A stretch of 64,000 nucleotides of DNA from an uncultured Bacteroidales bacterium (GTDB lineage: Bacteria; Bacteroidota; Bacteroidia; Bacteroidales; Muribaculaceae), in contig UQMZ01000013.1 in assembly GCA_900542185.1 (NCBI GenBank), positions 1 to 64,000 of the forward strand, given 5' to 3'. The notes beneath the pieces were generated by a model that saw only the letters and a list, made by a program, of their open reading frames with translations, searched no databases and was not told the DNA's origin. Made by a program: the position numbers and the translations under genes. Below are positions 1 to 7,591 of this stretch, piece after piece. Within the stretch, counting starts at the first letter, position 1; each line of letters starts with the position of its first letter.

Positions 1-43
1 TGAGCGCTAGTCTCGTGGGCTCGGAGATGTGTATAAGAGACAG
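1..43. other. Nextera sequencing adapter (not genomic)
   Basis: Positions 10-43 match the Illumina Nextera read-2 transposase adapter and end in the 19-base mosaic end (25-43). From memory, bases 2-9 (GAGCGCTA) fit a Nextera i7 index (N723 read in adapter orientation), and base 1 fits the last base of the P7 oligo. The genome therefore starts at about position 44. The reading frame here gives the familiar artefact peptide YKRQ. Confidence 0.96.
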
Positions 44-46
44 ATA

Positions 47-241
47 GTAGCGCGGGCTGTCCCCAGCCGCGCAAGGAAACGGATAAAATTCCTATTGAAA
101 AATAGTAGCGCAGGCTGTCCCCAGCCGCGCATCAACTCGGACAAAATGCCTATTGAAATTAATCATAAGGACTTTGGTCATTTTCTGTGCGCGGCTGGGA
201 CAGCCGCTACTAACTGCGCGGCTGGGGACAGCCCGCGCTAC
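47..241. repeat. REP cluster left of the RAYT gene (four REPs)
   Basis: Four imperfect palindromes, each with a GTAG tetranucleotide on its 5' side, lie at 47-72, 105-130 (plus orientation) and 189-210, 216-241 (inverted, ending in CTAC). The core is GCGCGGGCTG, a TCCC loop, then CAGCCGCGC, with one bulged base in the stem. GTAG plus a bulged hairpin is the classic signature of REP elements mobilised by RAYT transposases. The last REP overlaps the stop codon of the RAYT gene by one base. Confidence 0.9.
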
Positions 242-897
242 TAATGTTCGCGGAGCATTTCAAGGATTGCAGGCTCGACATACAATGTGTAGTCTGTTTC
301 AGGCAGATGCTTAGGATTCTGAATAATGTACATTACAGTTTCATCGAAATCCTGACGATCGCGCACAAGTGTGTCGAAATGATGTTTTTGCCAGATCTTA
401 TCCCTTCGTCCCGTCATCTTGTTAATCTTGCGGGTCATGAATTTTTTAAGATTCTCGAACGTGTCGGTAATAGGGGTACCATCTAATGGTGAAAGTAGAA
501 TATGTAAATGGTTTGGCATAATGACGTAAGCGTAAATATGTATTGTCCTGCCGTCAATATATTTTAGTGAATCAGATACAATATTCCGTACTTTAGTTGA
601 GCGAAGTATGCAGCTCCCCATACCGGCATCGAGCCATTGCTGGATTCTCTCGGCGGCTTGTTCCTGCAATCGTCGATGTTCGTCAACACTTTGCCCGGTC
701 ATATCATTGAAATGATGATCAAAGCGTTCAATAAGGTCACGATATTCGGCAAGTTTAGATTGGGGGAGTGAATCAGCTAATCGGCAAGTCAGGAACATCA
801 CGGCGTCATTCTGTTGCCAATGAGGAAGATCGTTATTATGAATATCAATATGAAGAGACTTGTTGACGAAATGGATTTCCATGGCTTCTTTTTTCAT
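241..897 (-). CDS. REP-associated tyrosine transposase (RAYT, Y1_Tnp/IS200-like)
   Basis: A 218-residue protein of the single-strand HUH/Y1 transposase family. Residues 127-135 (MPNHLHILL) hold the HUH metal-binding pair H130/H132. Y190 in the block MYIIQNP is the probable catalytic tyrosine. The motif IWQKHHFD (168-175) is also typical of RAYTs. RAYTs are domesticated relatives of IS200/IS605 transposases that recognise REP hairpins; this one sits between two REP clusters, which supports the assignment. The length is normal and the frame intact. The start at 897 (ATG) is uncertain because a second ATG lies five codons in. Confidence 0.9.
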   Translation of the reverse strand: MKKEAMEIHFVNKSLHIDIHNNDLPHWQQNDAVMFLTCRLADSLPQSKLAEYRDLIERFDHHFNDMTGQSVDEHRRLQEQAAERIQQWLDAGMGSCILRSTKVRNIVSDSLKYIDGRTIHIYAYVIMPNHLHILLSPLDGTPITDTFENLKKFMTRKINKMTGRRDKIWQKHHFDTLVRDRQDFDETVMYIIQNPKHLPETDYTLYVEPAILEMLREH

Positions 898-984
898 GCA
901 ACGCCACGATGTGTTTAATTATTGTTCTGATTGTCAGAAAATAATGGCGGAGTTTGGAGGTTTGATCTGTCCCTCTGCGCAATT

Positions 985-1186
985 AGTAGCAGGCGGGAGT
1001 AGCGCGGGCTGTCCCCAGCCGCGCATAGAAAATGACCAAAGTCCTTATTATAAAATTTCAATAGGCCTTTTGTCCGTTTCTATGCGCGGCTGGGACAGCC
1101 TGCGCTACTATTATTGATCGGCATTTTGTCCGAGTTGATGCGCGGCTGGGACAGCCTACTAACTGCGCGTCTGTGGACAGCCTGCG
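985..1186. repeat. REP cluster right of the RAYT gene
   Basis: REP hairpins lie at 999-1024 (plus orientation), 1084-1108, 1140-1159 and 1165-1186 (inverted; the last is degenerate). A GTAG-containing remnant sits at about 985-988. The AT-rich spacers between REPs are also conserved: bases 1026-1077 are close to the reverse complement of 137-187, and 1117-1145 to that of 126-150. The cluster is thus an inverted copy of the one at 47-241. Confidence 0.88.
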
Positions 1187-1444
1187 AAATCTAGGACTCT
1201 CGCAAGCGAGAAATGTTAAAATCCTATGAAATCAGAGTTTTTTAACATTTAACATTTTGTTTTGGACGAGCATATGATAGACTTGACCCGCAGATACAGG
1301 ATTTATCAATCCATCATCCAAGGATCCGTTAAATTATGATAAGTCGGTTACTTCCCCATTACGCTCCTGGGGGCGGTTTAGGCCGCCCCCGCCGCTGGGG
1401 CTCCCCCCTCCAGAAGGAGAGAGGAATGATTTTCAGGAACAAGA
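1187..1444. other. Non-coding spacer between REP cluster and IS110 gene
   Basis: No gene is visible. It holds a small hairpin (CTCGC AA GCGAG, about 1199-1210), an AT hairpin with an 11-bp stem (1211-1221 with 1240-1250) that could terminate transcription, and a GC-rich hairpin GGGGGCGG/CCGCCCCC (1369-1376 with 1383-1390). The last lies just downstream of the transposase gene and may belong to the right end of the IS element. I could not fix the exact IS end. Confidence 0.4.
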
Positions 1445-2512
1445 CTACGCGCTATCAGCCGACTTGACGGTTCTGCTCCTGTACGCTTCGACGTCCACAT
1501 AGGGCCGTTGACGCGAGACTACGGCAAACATTCTGCATATGAGCTTGAATTTTACCGCGTTGAGTATACATCCATGGCACTTGCCCTCGGATTTTTTTCT
1601 TTCATAGTATGCCCTGATCTGGCTGTCATGGGTGATGGCACTGCGAGCACCCTCGGTAAGAACGGACTTTATCTCGTTATGGCCGGCCTTGGACACATGA
1701 TCTCCTTTGGCAACGGAAGTGCCGGACTGTCGGGAGAGCGGTGCCACACAAGAGAACTTGGCATACTGGCGAGCGGTCTGGAAACGAGTGAAATTGCCTG
1801 TCGCGATTATCGTGGTCACGGCGTTGACAAGGCCGATGCCGGGGATGGAGAGCAACAGGTCGTAGTTGGCGAGTATCGCCTTATCGCGGCTTATAACAGT
1901 GTTCATTTCAGACTCAATCTGTTTGATCTGAGCCTCGAACTCCTTTATTATCTTTTCGATGCGCCTTGTGTCAACATTGTCCGGCATGGATTTCAGCAGG
2001 TTTATGTATGCCGTGCGCGAGCGAACGGCCAGCTGTCGTTCGTTACGCAGCTGGCGCAGCTGCTTGATGTTGGCGGACTCCGGAACGGAGGGCTTGAGTT
2101 TTTCCCGCATGGTATAGGCGTAGTCCGCGATGAACTGTGAGTCCGCCTTGTCGGTCTTGTTCCGGGATGTTCCTCCGTAGTTCCTGACATCAAGAGGATG
2201 TAGCATTACGAACGTGATGCCTTTCCCGAAACACCATTCGGACAACGCCATGGAGTAAGATCCGGTATGTTCCATCGCTATCACCGCATCCTTCATACGT
2301 ACCTTCAAGGTTCTCAGCCATTTCCGCATGGTCTTGAAGCCATCCGGCGAGTTGGGGACCTGGATATGCTCGAACGTACGGTAGTCCTTTCCGCGCTCGT
2401 AGAGCGCGAAATCGAGTGTGTCTTTTGAAATATCACACCCGACGAAATGTTGTAAGATTGACAAATCTTTCATATCTTTGCAGATGAAGTTAATGATAAG
2501 CGTTGAATGCAT
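1445..2512 (-). CDS. IS110-family transposase (DEDD plus Tnp20 domains)
   Basis: A 355-residue IS110-family transposase. The N-terminal DEDD (RuvC-like) domain shows D27 in VGCDISKDTLD, E81 in AMEHTGSY, and D121/D124 in NKTDKADS. A coiled-coil region (about 185-210) follows. The C-terminal Transposase_20 domain has the LLSIPGIG helix-hairpin-helix (220-227) and the block APLSRQSGTS, where S263 is the likely catalytic serine. IS110 enzymes lack ordinary terminal inverted repeats and use an element-encoded bridge RNA to pair donor with target. The frame is full length, so the element may be active. The start may be the ATG at residue 14 instead. Confidence 0.93.
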   Translation of the reverse strand: MHSTLIINFICKDMKDLSILQHFVGCDISKDTLDFALYERGKDYRTFEHIQVPNSPDGFKTMRKWLRTLKVRMKDAVIAMEHTGSYSMALSEWCFGKGITFVMLHPLDVRNYGGTSRNKTDKADSQFIADYAYTMREKLKPSVPESANIKQLRQLRNERQLAVRSRTAYINLLKSMPDNVDTRRIEKIIKEFEAQIKQIESEMNTVISRDKAILANYDLLLSIPGIGLVNAVTTIIATGNFTRFQTARQYAKFSCVAPLSRQSGTSVAKGDHVSKAGHNEIKSVLTEGARSAITHDSQIRAYYERKKSEGKCHGCILNAVKFKLICRMFAVVSRQRPYVDVEAYRSRTVKSADSA

Positions 2513-2660
2513 CCAAAACTTTTAGTAGACATAGAGGTCTAGAAATCTAGTTTGACGTGTTCAACGAAAGACAGAGGCAGACTATAACGCGGGATGGCCC
2601 TTTAAGGCAAGCTACTAACGATGTTTACTGCCTCTGTCTAATTTTAACAATCTCCGAGGA
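2513..2660 (-). ncRNA. Candidate IS110 bridge RNA / left-end non-coding region
   Basis: This lies immediately 5' of the transposase gene, where IS110-group elements encode the bridge RNA. A perfect 12-bp inverted repeat (2569-2580 with 2628-2639, AGACAGAGGCAG) encloses a 47-base loop. Nearer the gene are two smaller hairpins, CTAGA/TCTAG around 2540-2550 and TAGAC/GTCTA around 2525-2540. A large stem-loop followed by further stems is the expected layout, but sequence alone cannot prove which loop would pair with donor or target. Confidence 0.42.
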
Positions 2661-2701
2661 ATATGTTAACGGAGAATTCGTCTGCAAAGGTAAAAGCTAC
2701 T

Positions 2702-2731
2702 AAAAAAGGCCCCGCCGGGTGGCGGAGCCTT
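2702..2731 (-). terminator. Rho-independent terminator of the 2847-7412 gene
   Basis: On the minus strand a GC-rich hairpin (AAGGC, CCGCC/GGCGG, GCCTT) is followed by a run of six T. It is the natural terminator of the secreted-protein gene that ends at 2847. Confidence 0.82.
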
Positions 2732-2760
2732 GTCAATTCGGAGCAATTTGGTGCATTGCC

Positions 2761-2834
2761 ACGTGCCAAAGGCACGTCCCTACACCGTTGCGGATTCATG
2801 TATCGTCACAGTATAGTACACCGTTGCGGATTCA
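2761..2834. repeat. Second REP-like hairpin and an 18-bp direct repeat
   Basis: On the minus strand GTAG is followed by GG and a perfect hairpin ACGTGCC-TTT-GGCACGT (2761-2784), a REP-like design of different sequence from the REPs at 47-1186. It overlaps the first copy of an 18-base direct repeat (2781-2798 and 2817-2834, starting TACACCGTTGCGG). No gene is visible in this 3' region. Confidence 0.5.
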
Positions 2835-2846
2835 ATCAGTGTCGGA

Positions 2847-5800
2847 TCACTTCACGATGACCTTGGCGCTCTTGTCGCCGGCCTTCACTACGTAGACACC
2901 GGCGGGAACGGAGATGGTCTCGCGGTCGGAATCGGCCTTGCCGTTGGCAACTACCTTACCGTCGGCGGTGCTGACGGTCACGGTCTGGCCCTCGAAGCCT
3001 CGAACCACGATCAGGTTCTTGCCGGTGGCGATAGCCTGTGAGGCCTCGAGACTGTCAAGACCCGACTGACCGTAAACGATAGTGGCGGTGTTGGACAGGC
3101 TTCCGGCACCTTCGTTGTACAGGGCGACCACAACATAACTGTATTCGGTGCCCTTCACTACGTCGGTATCGGCGTAAGCCGTGTTCTCGACCGGAGCCTC
3201 GTTCAGTTTCACGCCGTCGCGGTATACATCGTAACCCATCAGCGATGTCTCGCTTGTAAATGCGGGAGCCGGGGTTAGGGTGACATCGTCCACCATCAGC
3301 ATGAAGCTGCCGGAAGCGTAGCTGCGGATGGCGAAGCGTGTGGCGCCCTCAGGCAGCTCGACGGTGTATTCAGTCCATTCGTTGGGAACGGATGCCACAG
3401 CAGAGCCTTCGATAACCTGGAAGTCCTTGGGATCGGTGCTTCCGGTGCTGTAGAGAACCTCGATAGTCTCGGGATACTCTGCAGAGTAGCTCTTTGCCCA
3501 GAAGGAAACGGTCTGTGCGTCGCCGGCGAGTTCGGGCGAAATAGCCCAGTCATCGGCCTGGCCGTCGTCGTAACGGAACATGGAGAACAGATACTTCGAG
3601 CCGCTGTGAGCCTCGAAGGTCTTGTTGCCGGCGCCTAAAACGTCCTGATCCCAGATCCAGAAGCTACCCTTGGTCTGGCCGCCTGCGATGCCGGGAATAT
3701 CCATATTCTGAATGCCGCCTACAGGCGAGTCATCGACGTCAACGAAAATCCAGTCGCCATATTCGGCGGCGAATGCGTCGCCATCCTCGAAGTCATAGGT
3801 GACGGGCTCGGGAACCTTGACAGTCATGTCGGGCTCGTTCCATGTCAGAGCCACTGCATTGTCGCTGTCGGCGGCGGTCAGTTCGGTGGCACCCGGCAGT
3901 CTGGACTCCCTGGGAGTTACCGTAACGGTCGCGGTCTCGTTGTTGTCGGTGTTTGCATCACCGGCCTGTACAAGCACTGCATAGTACTCGACGGGTTCGG
4001 CGGCGACGGGCGACATGGTCTGTGCGAACACAACCTGTCCCTCGGCATACGGTGCCAGTTCCGCGCCGGCTTTCTCGGCTACCTTGTCGCCGTTGGCATA
4101 GAGCTCGACTGAGTAGTCGGTAGCGGCGCTGATGCCATAGTTGGCAACGTCAACGGTGACATTGTATTCGGCGCCGTTGGCAACGCGTACGGGAGCCTTG
4201 ACGTCAAGAGCCACCATGTCTTTCTGCACCATGTTGACCAGCTTATAGCCGTTCCATACGAAGTACTGCTTCTCGTCGGAGAAGTCGATGCGTACGGTAA
4301 AGCTTACCCAGCCTTTGTTCTGGAACTTGGCGGGCAGTTCGATGGTCATGGTCTGGAATCCGTCGGGGAATCCATAGAGGTACGACTCATTGAAGATTTC
4401 CTCCATCTCCACGCCGAATGCCTGAGCGTAAACGGTCACGTTCCGGGCAGCGCCTACATAGTAGTTGAGCTGTAAGGAAGCCTTGTTGGCACCCTTGGTA
4501 GACATCGGGGGGAGGAACAGATAGCCGTAGGCATCGTTGAGGCCGGTGGCTACGACTGCAGATCCGCCGTTGCCGAAGGCGGGATTGATTTCGGCCAGGT
4601 CGGCGGGTGTCTGGATTACGTCGGCCCAGGTCTCGGCGGTGTCGAGGCCCATGATATCCATGCCGCCTGCGGTGTTGAACATGATGGGCTGGATGTCGGC
4701 GTTGCCGGTGTTGAAGTTCTCGATAACGGGCAGGGCGTAAGGCTCGCCGAGGGTCATGCTGCTGTACAGCAGCTCGCCGGTTCCCGCCACATTCTCGGCT
4801 GCGATTCCTAACTCATATACTCCGAGGGTGGCGCCTTCGTCAAGGAGATCGGCGTCGAGTTCGGTGAGAGTGCCCAAGTCGGCGATCTTGACCCAGTTGT
4901 CGTAGGTGCCGAGCCATCCCAGGTCGATGGGCTGGTTCTGGAACAGTGCGTAGGTCAGTTCATTCTTGTTGATGTAACCGCCGTTGATGCCCTCTTCGGG
5001 AGCGTCATATCTGGCGTAGATGCCATAGTTGGACTCGTTGGCGGTCAGTGTCATGTTGGTGACGGCTGCGGGTGCCACGACTCCGGTATAAGCGGTGACT
5101 GTTACCGAGAAACCGAGGGCATCCCCCTGCATGGTCTGGATGATGATGTCGTTGTCACCCTGTAAGGTCATGACCTCGGCTGATACCTCGGCTCCGGGAG
5201 CACCTGTCACGGTCTTATAGTCCACGTCGGTCTCGACAGTAGCCTCTACCTCGCCGGTGAGTGCGCTGCCGTCGTTTGCCTTGGTGGGAAGGTTGAATCT
5301 GACGGTGGCATTAAGGGCACCCTGTGCGCCGGGTGTCACGGTCACGTTCTCGACGATGCCGGGACCCTTGGAGGAGATGTCGGACAATTCGAGTGCGAAG
5401 TTATTGACATATATTCTAAGCAGGTCGGGTTCGGAAACACCCTTGATGGCGATATACCATTGTCCGGCCTCGGGGATGATGAAGTCGCAGCCAAGGTTCT
5501 TCTTGTCAGAATCACGCCAGTCGATCACGGTGCGGTCCATTACCTTGGTGGTCATGCCGGCGGCGGTAGGTTCCCGGCCGATCCATACTTCCACGGCCTC
5601 CTCGTAGACAGAGCTTGCAGCCCAGGCGTCGAACGAGAAGTGGTGCAGCTTGCTGATGTCCTTGATCATGACCGGAGGCAGGATCAGGTAGTCGTCCATC
5701 TGAGCGGTGGAACTGTAACGGATGGAGAAGGTACTGTCGGCGGCACTGTACGTCCATTTCTGACGGTCGTTGTTGTTGTCGACAATGGTGAACAGACGGG

Positions 5801-7412
5801 CTTCGGCAGGAGTGGGATCGAGACGCATCGGCTCGCTGTAGGGCTGTCCGAACATCACGTCGTTGGATGTTCCTTCAGGACCGGTCAGACCGTTGAACGT
5901 GGCGGTAACCTTGGCCACGTAGTTGGTCATCTCGGCATTGACCGGCAGGTTGGTGGGACAGGATGTCGCGGAGATGCCGTCGGCGACCTGGTTGCCGTTG
6001 ATCGTCACGTTGTATGTCACCTTGGAGGGATCTACATAACCGTTGTGGATACCGGTGGTGACCGGATCCCAAGTCACGGTGACGGGTGTCAGCCTGACAT
6101 TTGCGGGAGCGGTGGGAGTATCGTTGCCGATATAAACCGTTTCCATGCCGGCTTTGCCGGTGTGGTTGTCTTTGGCGGCGGAGCAAGAGAAGGTCACCTC
6201 GCCGGAAGCTGTGGCGGTATAATTGGCGGTAACCTCGGCGCCGGGAGCGGCCGAGCCTGTTGCAATCTGCTCGCCGTCGGCCTTGATGACATAAGTCAGC
6301 TGGCCGGTGAGGTCTGATGCCTCAACCTTGTCGGCTGTCTTGGTCGGCATTACGAATGTAACGGTACCGGTGAGCGATCCGTCGGGGAAGGATGCCGTTC
6401 CGAATTTGGGAGTGGCGGGGGCCAGAGGATCAGCCGCGCGGACCTCGTCGACATAGAGGCAACCGGTCTGGGGCGCGCCATTGATGCGGCATACTGTCGT
6501 CACGGCTTTGGTGGTGGCGTCGATGGAAAGAAGCGTCGATGTCCTTGTGCCGTCGTGCAGGTTGAACAGGTAGCTGTCGCTGATGTAGTCATAGGCGAAC
6601 CCACCGAGATACTGCGTCCTGAGACCTGCGATCAGTTCGGGATTGCTCAGATTGCCGGTGGCTGCGTCCACAGTGGCTATCACCATACCTTCAGTGGTGT
6701 TGGCCAGGGCCATGAACTTGTCGGTCTTGCTGTTGTAGGTCAGGGCAAAGGGGAATACGTCGGAAGCGATTATTGCGGTGCTTTCGAGCGTGTTGCAGTC
6801 CAGTTTCACCCATCCGTTGATGGCATAACCGTAGATGGCGTTTTCACGCGGATTGTAAGCGCTGCGCTGAGGCATATTGCCCAACTGCTCGTTTGTGGAG
6901 ATTTCCACTTGTCTCTTTACGGTGCCGGTGTTCAGGTCGTAAGCGCGATAGTATAGGTCGCTTACATTGGAGCCGCTCTGGATATACTCCACGGTGTAGA
7001 TTTCCTTCAGGTCGGGATTCACACCGAGACCGTGTACGGCCGAGCTGGAGAAGAGGCGCGTTACGGCGCCTGTGGCCGGATTGACTTTTATGACGCCGCG
7101 CTGTGCCGCAGGCGTAAGGACTCCGGCAAAGAGGTTGTCGGTTGTGACAGGGGCCTTGGCCTTTGATTTGGCAGGCGCTGTCGGCATCAATGCCCGTGTG
7201 GTGCCACTCTTCTTCTCTACCAGTCCGGGAACAGCCGAGGTCTCGACGGTAAGGGCGTTGTCACGCACCGGCAATTTCAGAGAAACGGTCCGTTCTGTCC
7301 TGGCTTTGGAGGATGCGCTCAGCTTTCGGGCCTTGGTGGGCTGTAGCTGCGCCTGAGCGAATGCTCCAACGCCAAGTATCAGAGACAGACCAATCATGGT
7401 CAGTTTTCTCAT
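2847..7412 (-). CDS. Large secreted multidomain protein with T9SS C-terminal sorting domain
   Basis: A 1,521-residue secreted protein. Residues 1-20 form a signal peptide (hydrophobic core ending AFAQA). The body holds a beta-propeller-like N-terminal part (about 90-330), several fibronectin III/Ig-like units, at least two regions resembling choice-of-anchor J / cleaved-adhesin jelly rolls (about 555-700 and 1195-1350), and a CARDB-like unit (about 1060-1150). The last 75 residues match a type A T9SS sorting domain, with the VTVSTADGKVV block and a C-terminal KVIVK. It is probably exported by T9SS and surface attached or released. No catalytic motif is seen. It lies downstream of the M6 protease gene on the same strand. 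Confidence 0.78.
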   Translation of the reverse strand: MRKLTMIGLSLILGVGAFAQAQLQPTKARKLSASSKARTERTVSLKLPVRDNALTVETSAVPGLVEKKSGTTRALMPTAPAKSKAKAPVTTDNLFAGVLTPAAQRGVIKVNPATGAVTRLFSSSAVHGLGVNPDLKEIYTVEYIQSGSNVSDLYYRAYDLNTGTVKRQVEISTNEQLGNMPQRSAYNPRENAIYGYAINGWVKLDCNTLESTAIIASDVFPFALTYNSKTDKFMALANTTEGMVIATVDAATGNLSNPELIAGLRTQYLGGFAYDYISDSYLFNLHDGTRTSTLLSIDATTKAVTTVCRINGAPQTGCLYVDEVRAADPLAPATPKFGTASFPDGSLTGTVTFVMPTKTADKVEASDLTGQLTYVIKADGEQIATGSAAPGAEVTANYTATASGEVTFSCSAAKDNHTGKAGMETVYIGNDTPTAPANVRLTPVTVTWDPVTTGIHNGYVDPSKVTYNVTINGNQVADGISATSCPTNLPVNAEMTNYVAKVTATFNGLTGPEGTSNDVMFGQPYSEPMRLDPTPAEARLFTIVDNNNDRQKWTYSAADSTFSIRYSSTAQMDDYLILPPVMIKDISKLHHFSFDAWAASSVYEEAVEVWIGREPTAAGMTTKVMDRTVIDWRDSDKKNLGCDFIIPEAGQWYIAIKGVSEPDLLRIYVNNFALELSDISSKGPGIVENVTVTPGAQGALNATVRFNLPTKANDGSALTGEVEATVETDVDYKTVTGAPGAEVSAEVMTLQGDNDIIIQTMQGDALGFSVTVTAYTGVVAPAAVTNMTLTANESNYGIYARYDAPEEGINGGYINKNELTYALFQNQPIDLGWLGTYDNWVKIADLGTLTELDADLLDEGATLGVYELGIAAENVAGTGELLYSSMTLGEPYALPVIENFNTGNADIQPIMFNTAGGMDIMGLDTAETWADVIQTPADLAEINPAFGNGGSAVVATGLNDAYGYLFLPPMSTKGANKASLQLNYYVGAARNVTVYAQAFGVEMEEIFNESYLYGFPDGFQTMTIELPAKFQNKGWVSFTVRIDFSDEKQYFVWNGYKLVNMVQKDMVALDVKAPVRVANGAEYNVTVDVANYGISAATDYSVELYANGDKVAEKAGAELAPYAEGQVVFAQTMSPVAAEPVEYYAVLVQAGDANTDNNETATVTVTPRESRLPGATELTAADSDNAVALTWNEPDMTVKVPEPVTYDFEDGDAFAAEYGDWIFVDVDDSPVGGIQNMDIPGIAGGQTKGSFWIWDQDVLGAGNKTFEAHSGSKYLFSMFRYDDGQADDWAISPELAGDAQTVSFWAKSYSAEYPETIEVLYSTGSTDPKDFQVIEGSAVASVPNEWTEYTVELPEGATRFAIRSYASGSFMLMVDDVTLTPAPAFTSETSLMGYDVYRDGVKLNEAPVENTAYADTDVVKGTEYSYVVVALYNEGAGSLSNTATIVYGQSGLDSLEASQAIATGKNLIVVRGFEGQTVTVSTADGKVVANGKADSDRETISVPAGVYVVKAGDKSAKVIVK

Positions 7413-7546
7413 GATTACTTTGGGTTAGTTAAACGTTGATTTGTAATTGTTTATCCAGTCCGGGGCGACCTCGTCACGAGATGTCCCGATTAACATCCTA
7501 TCTCCTTTTGAGACAAGTAATATTCTATCCGATGTAAACCTTGGTA

Positions 7547-7574
7547 CTGCAGCCAGCCGCAAGGCTGCCTGCAG
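7547..7574. repeat. Intergenic hairpin between the two T9SS cargo genes
   Basis: A 28-base imperfect palindrome (CTGCAGCCAGCC, GCAA loop, GGCTGCCTGCAG). It has no clear T-run, so it may be an RNA processing or stability hairpin between the M6 gene (stop at 7592) and the 7412 gene rather than a strong terminator. Confidence 0.4.
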
Positions 7575-7591
7575 TTAATAGTCGCGTGTCT

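Noticed and set aside
29..244. Reading frame beginning MYKRQ at the left end
   Set aside because: It begins inside the Nextera adapter and then runs through REP repeats; not a gene.
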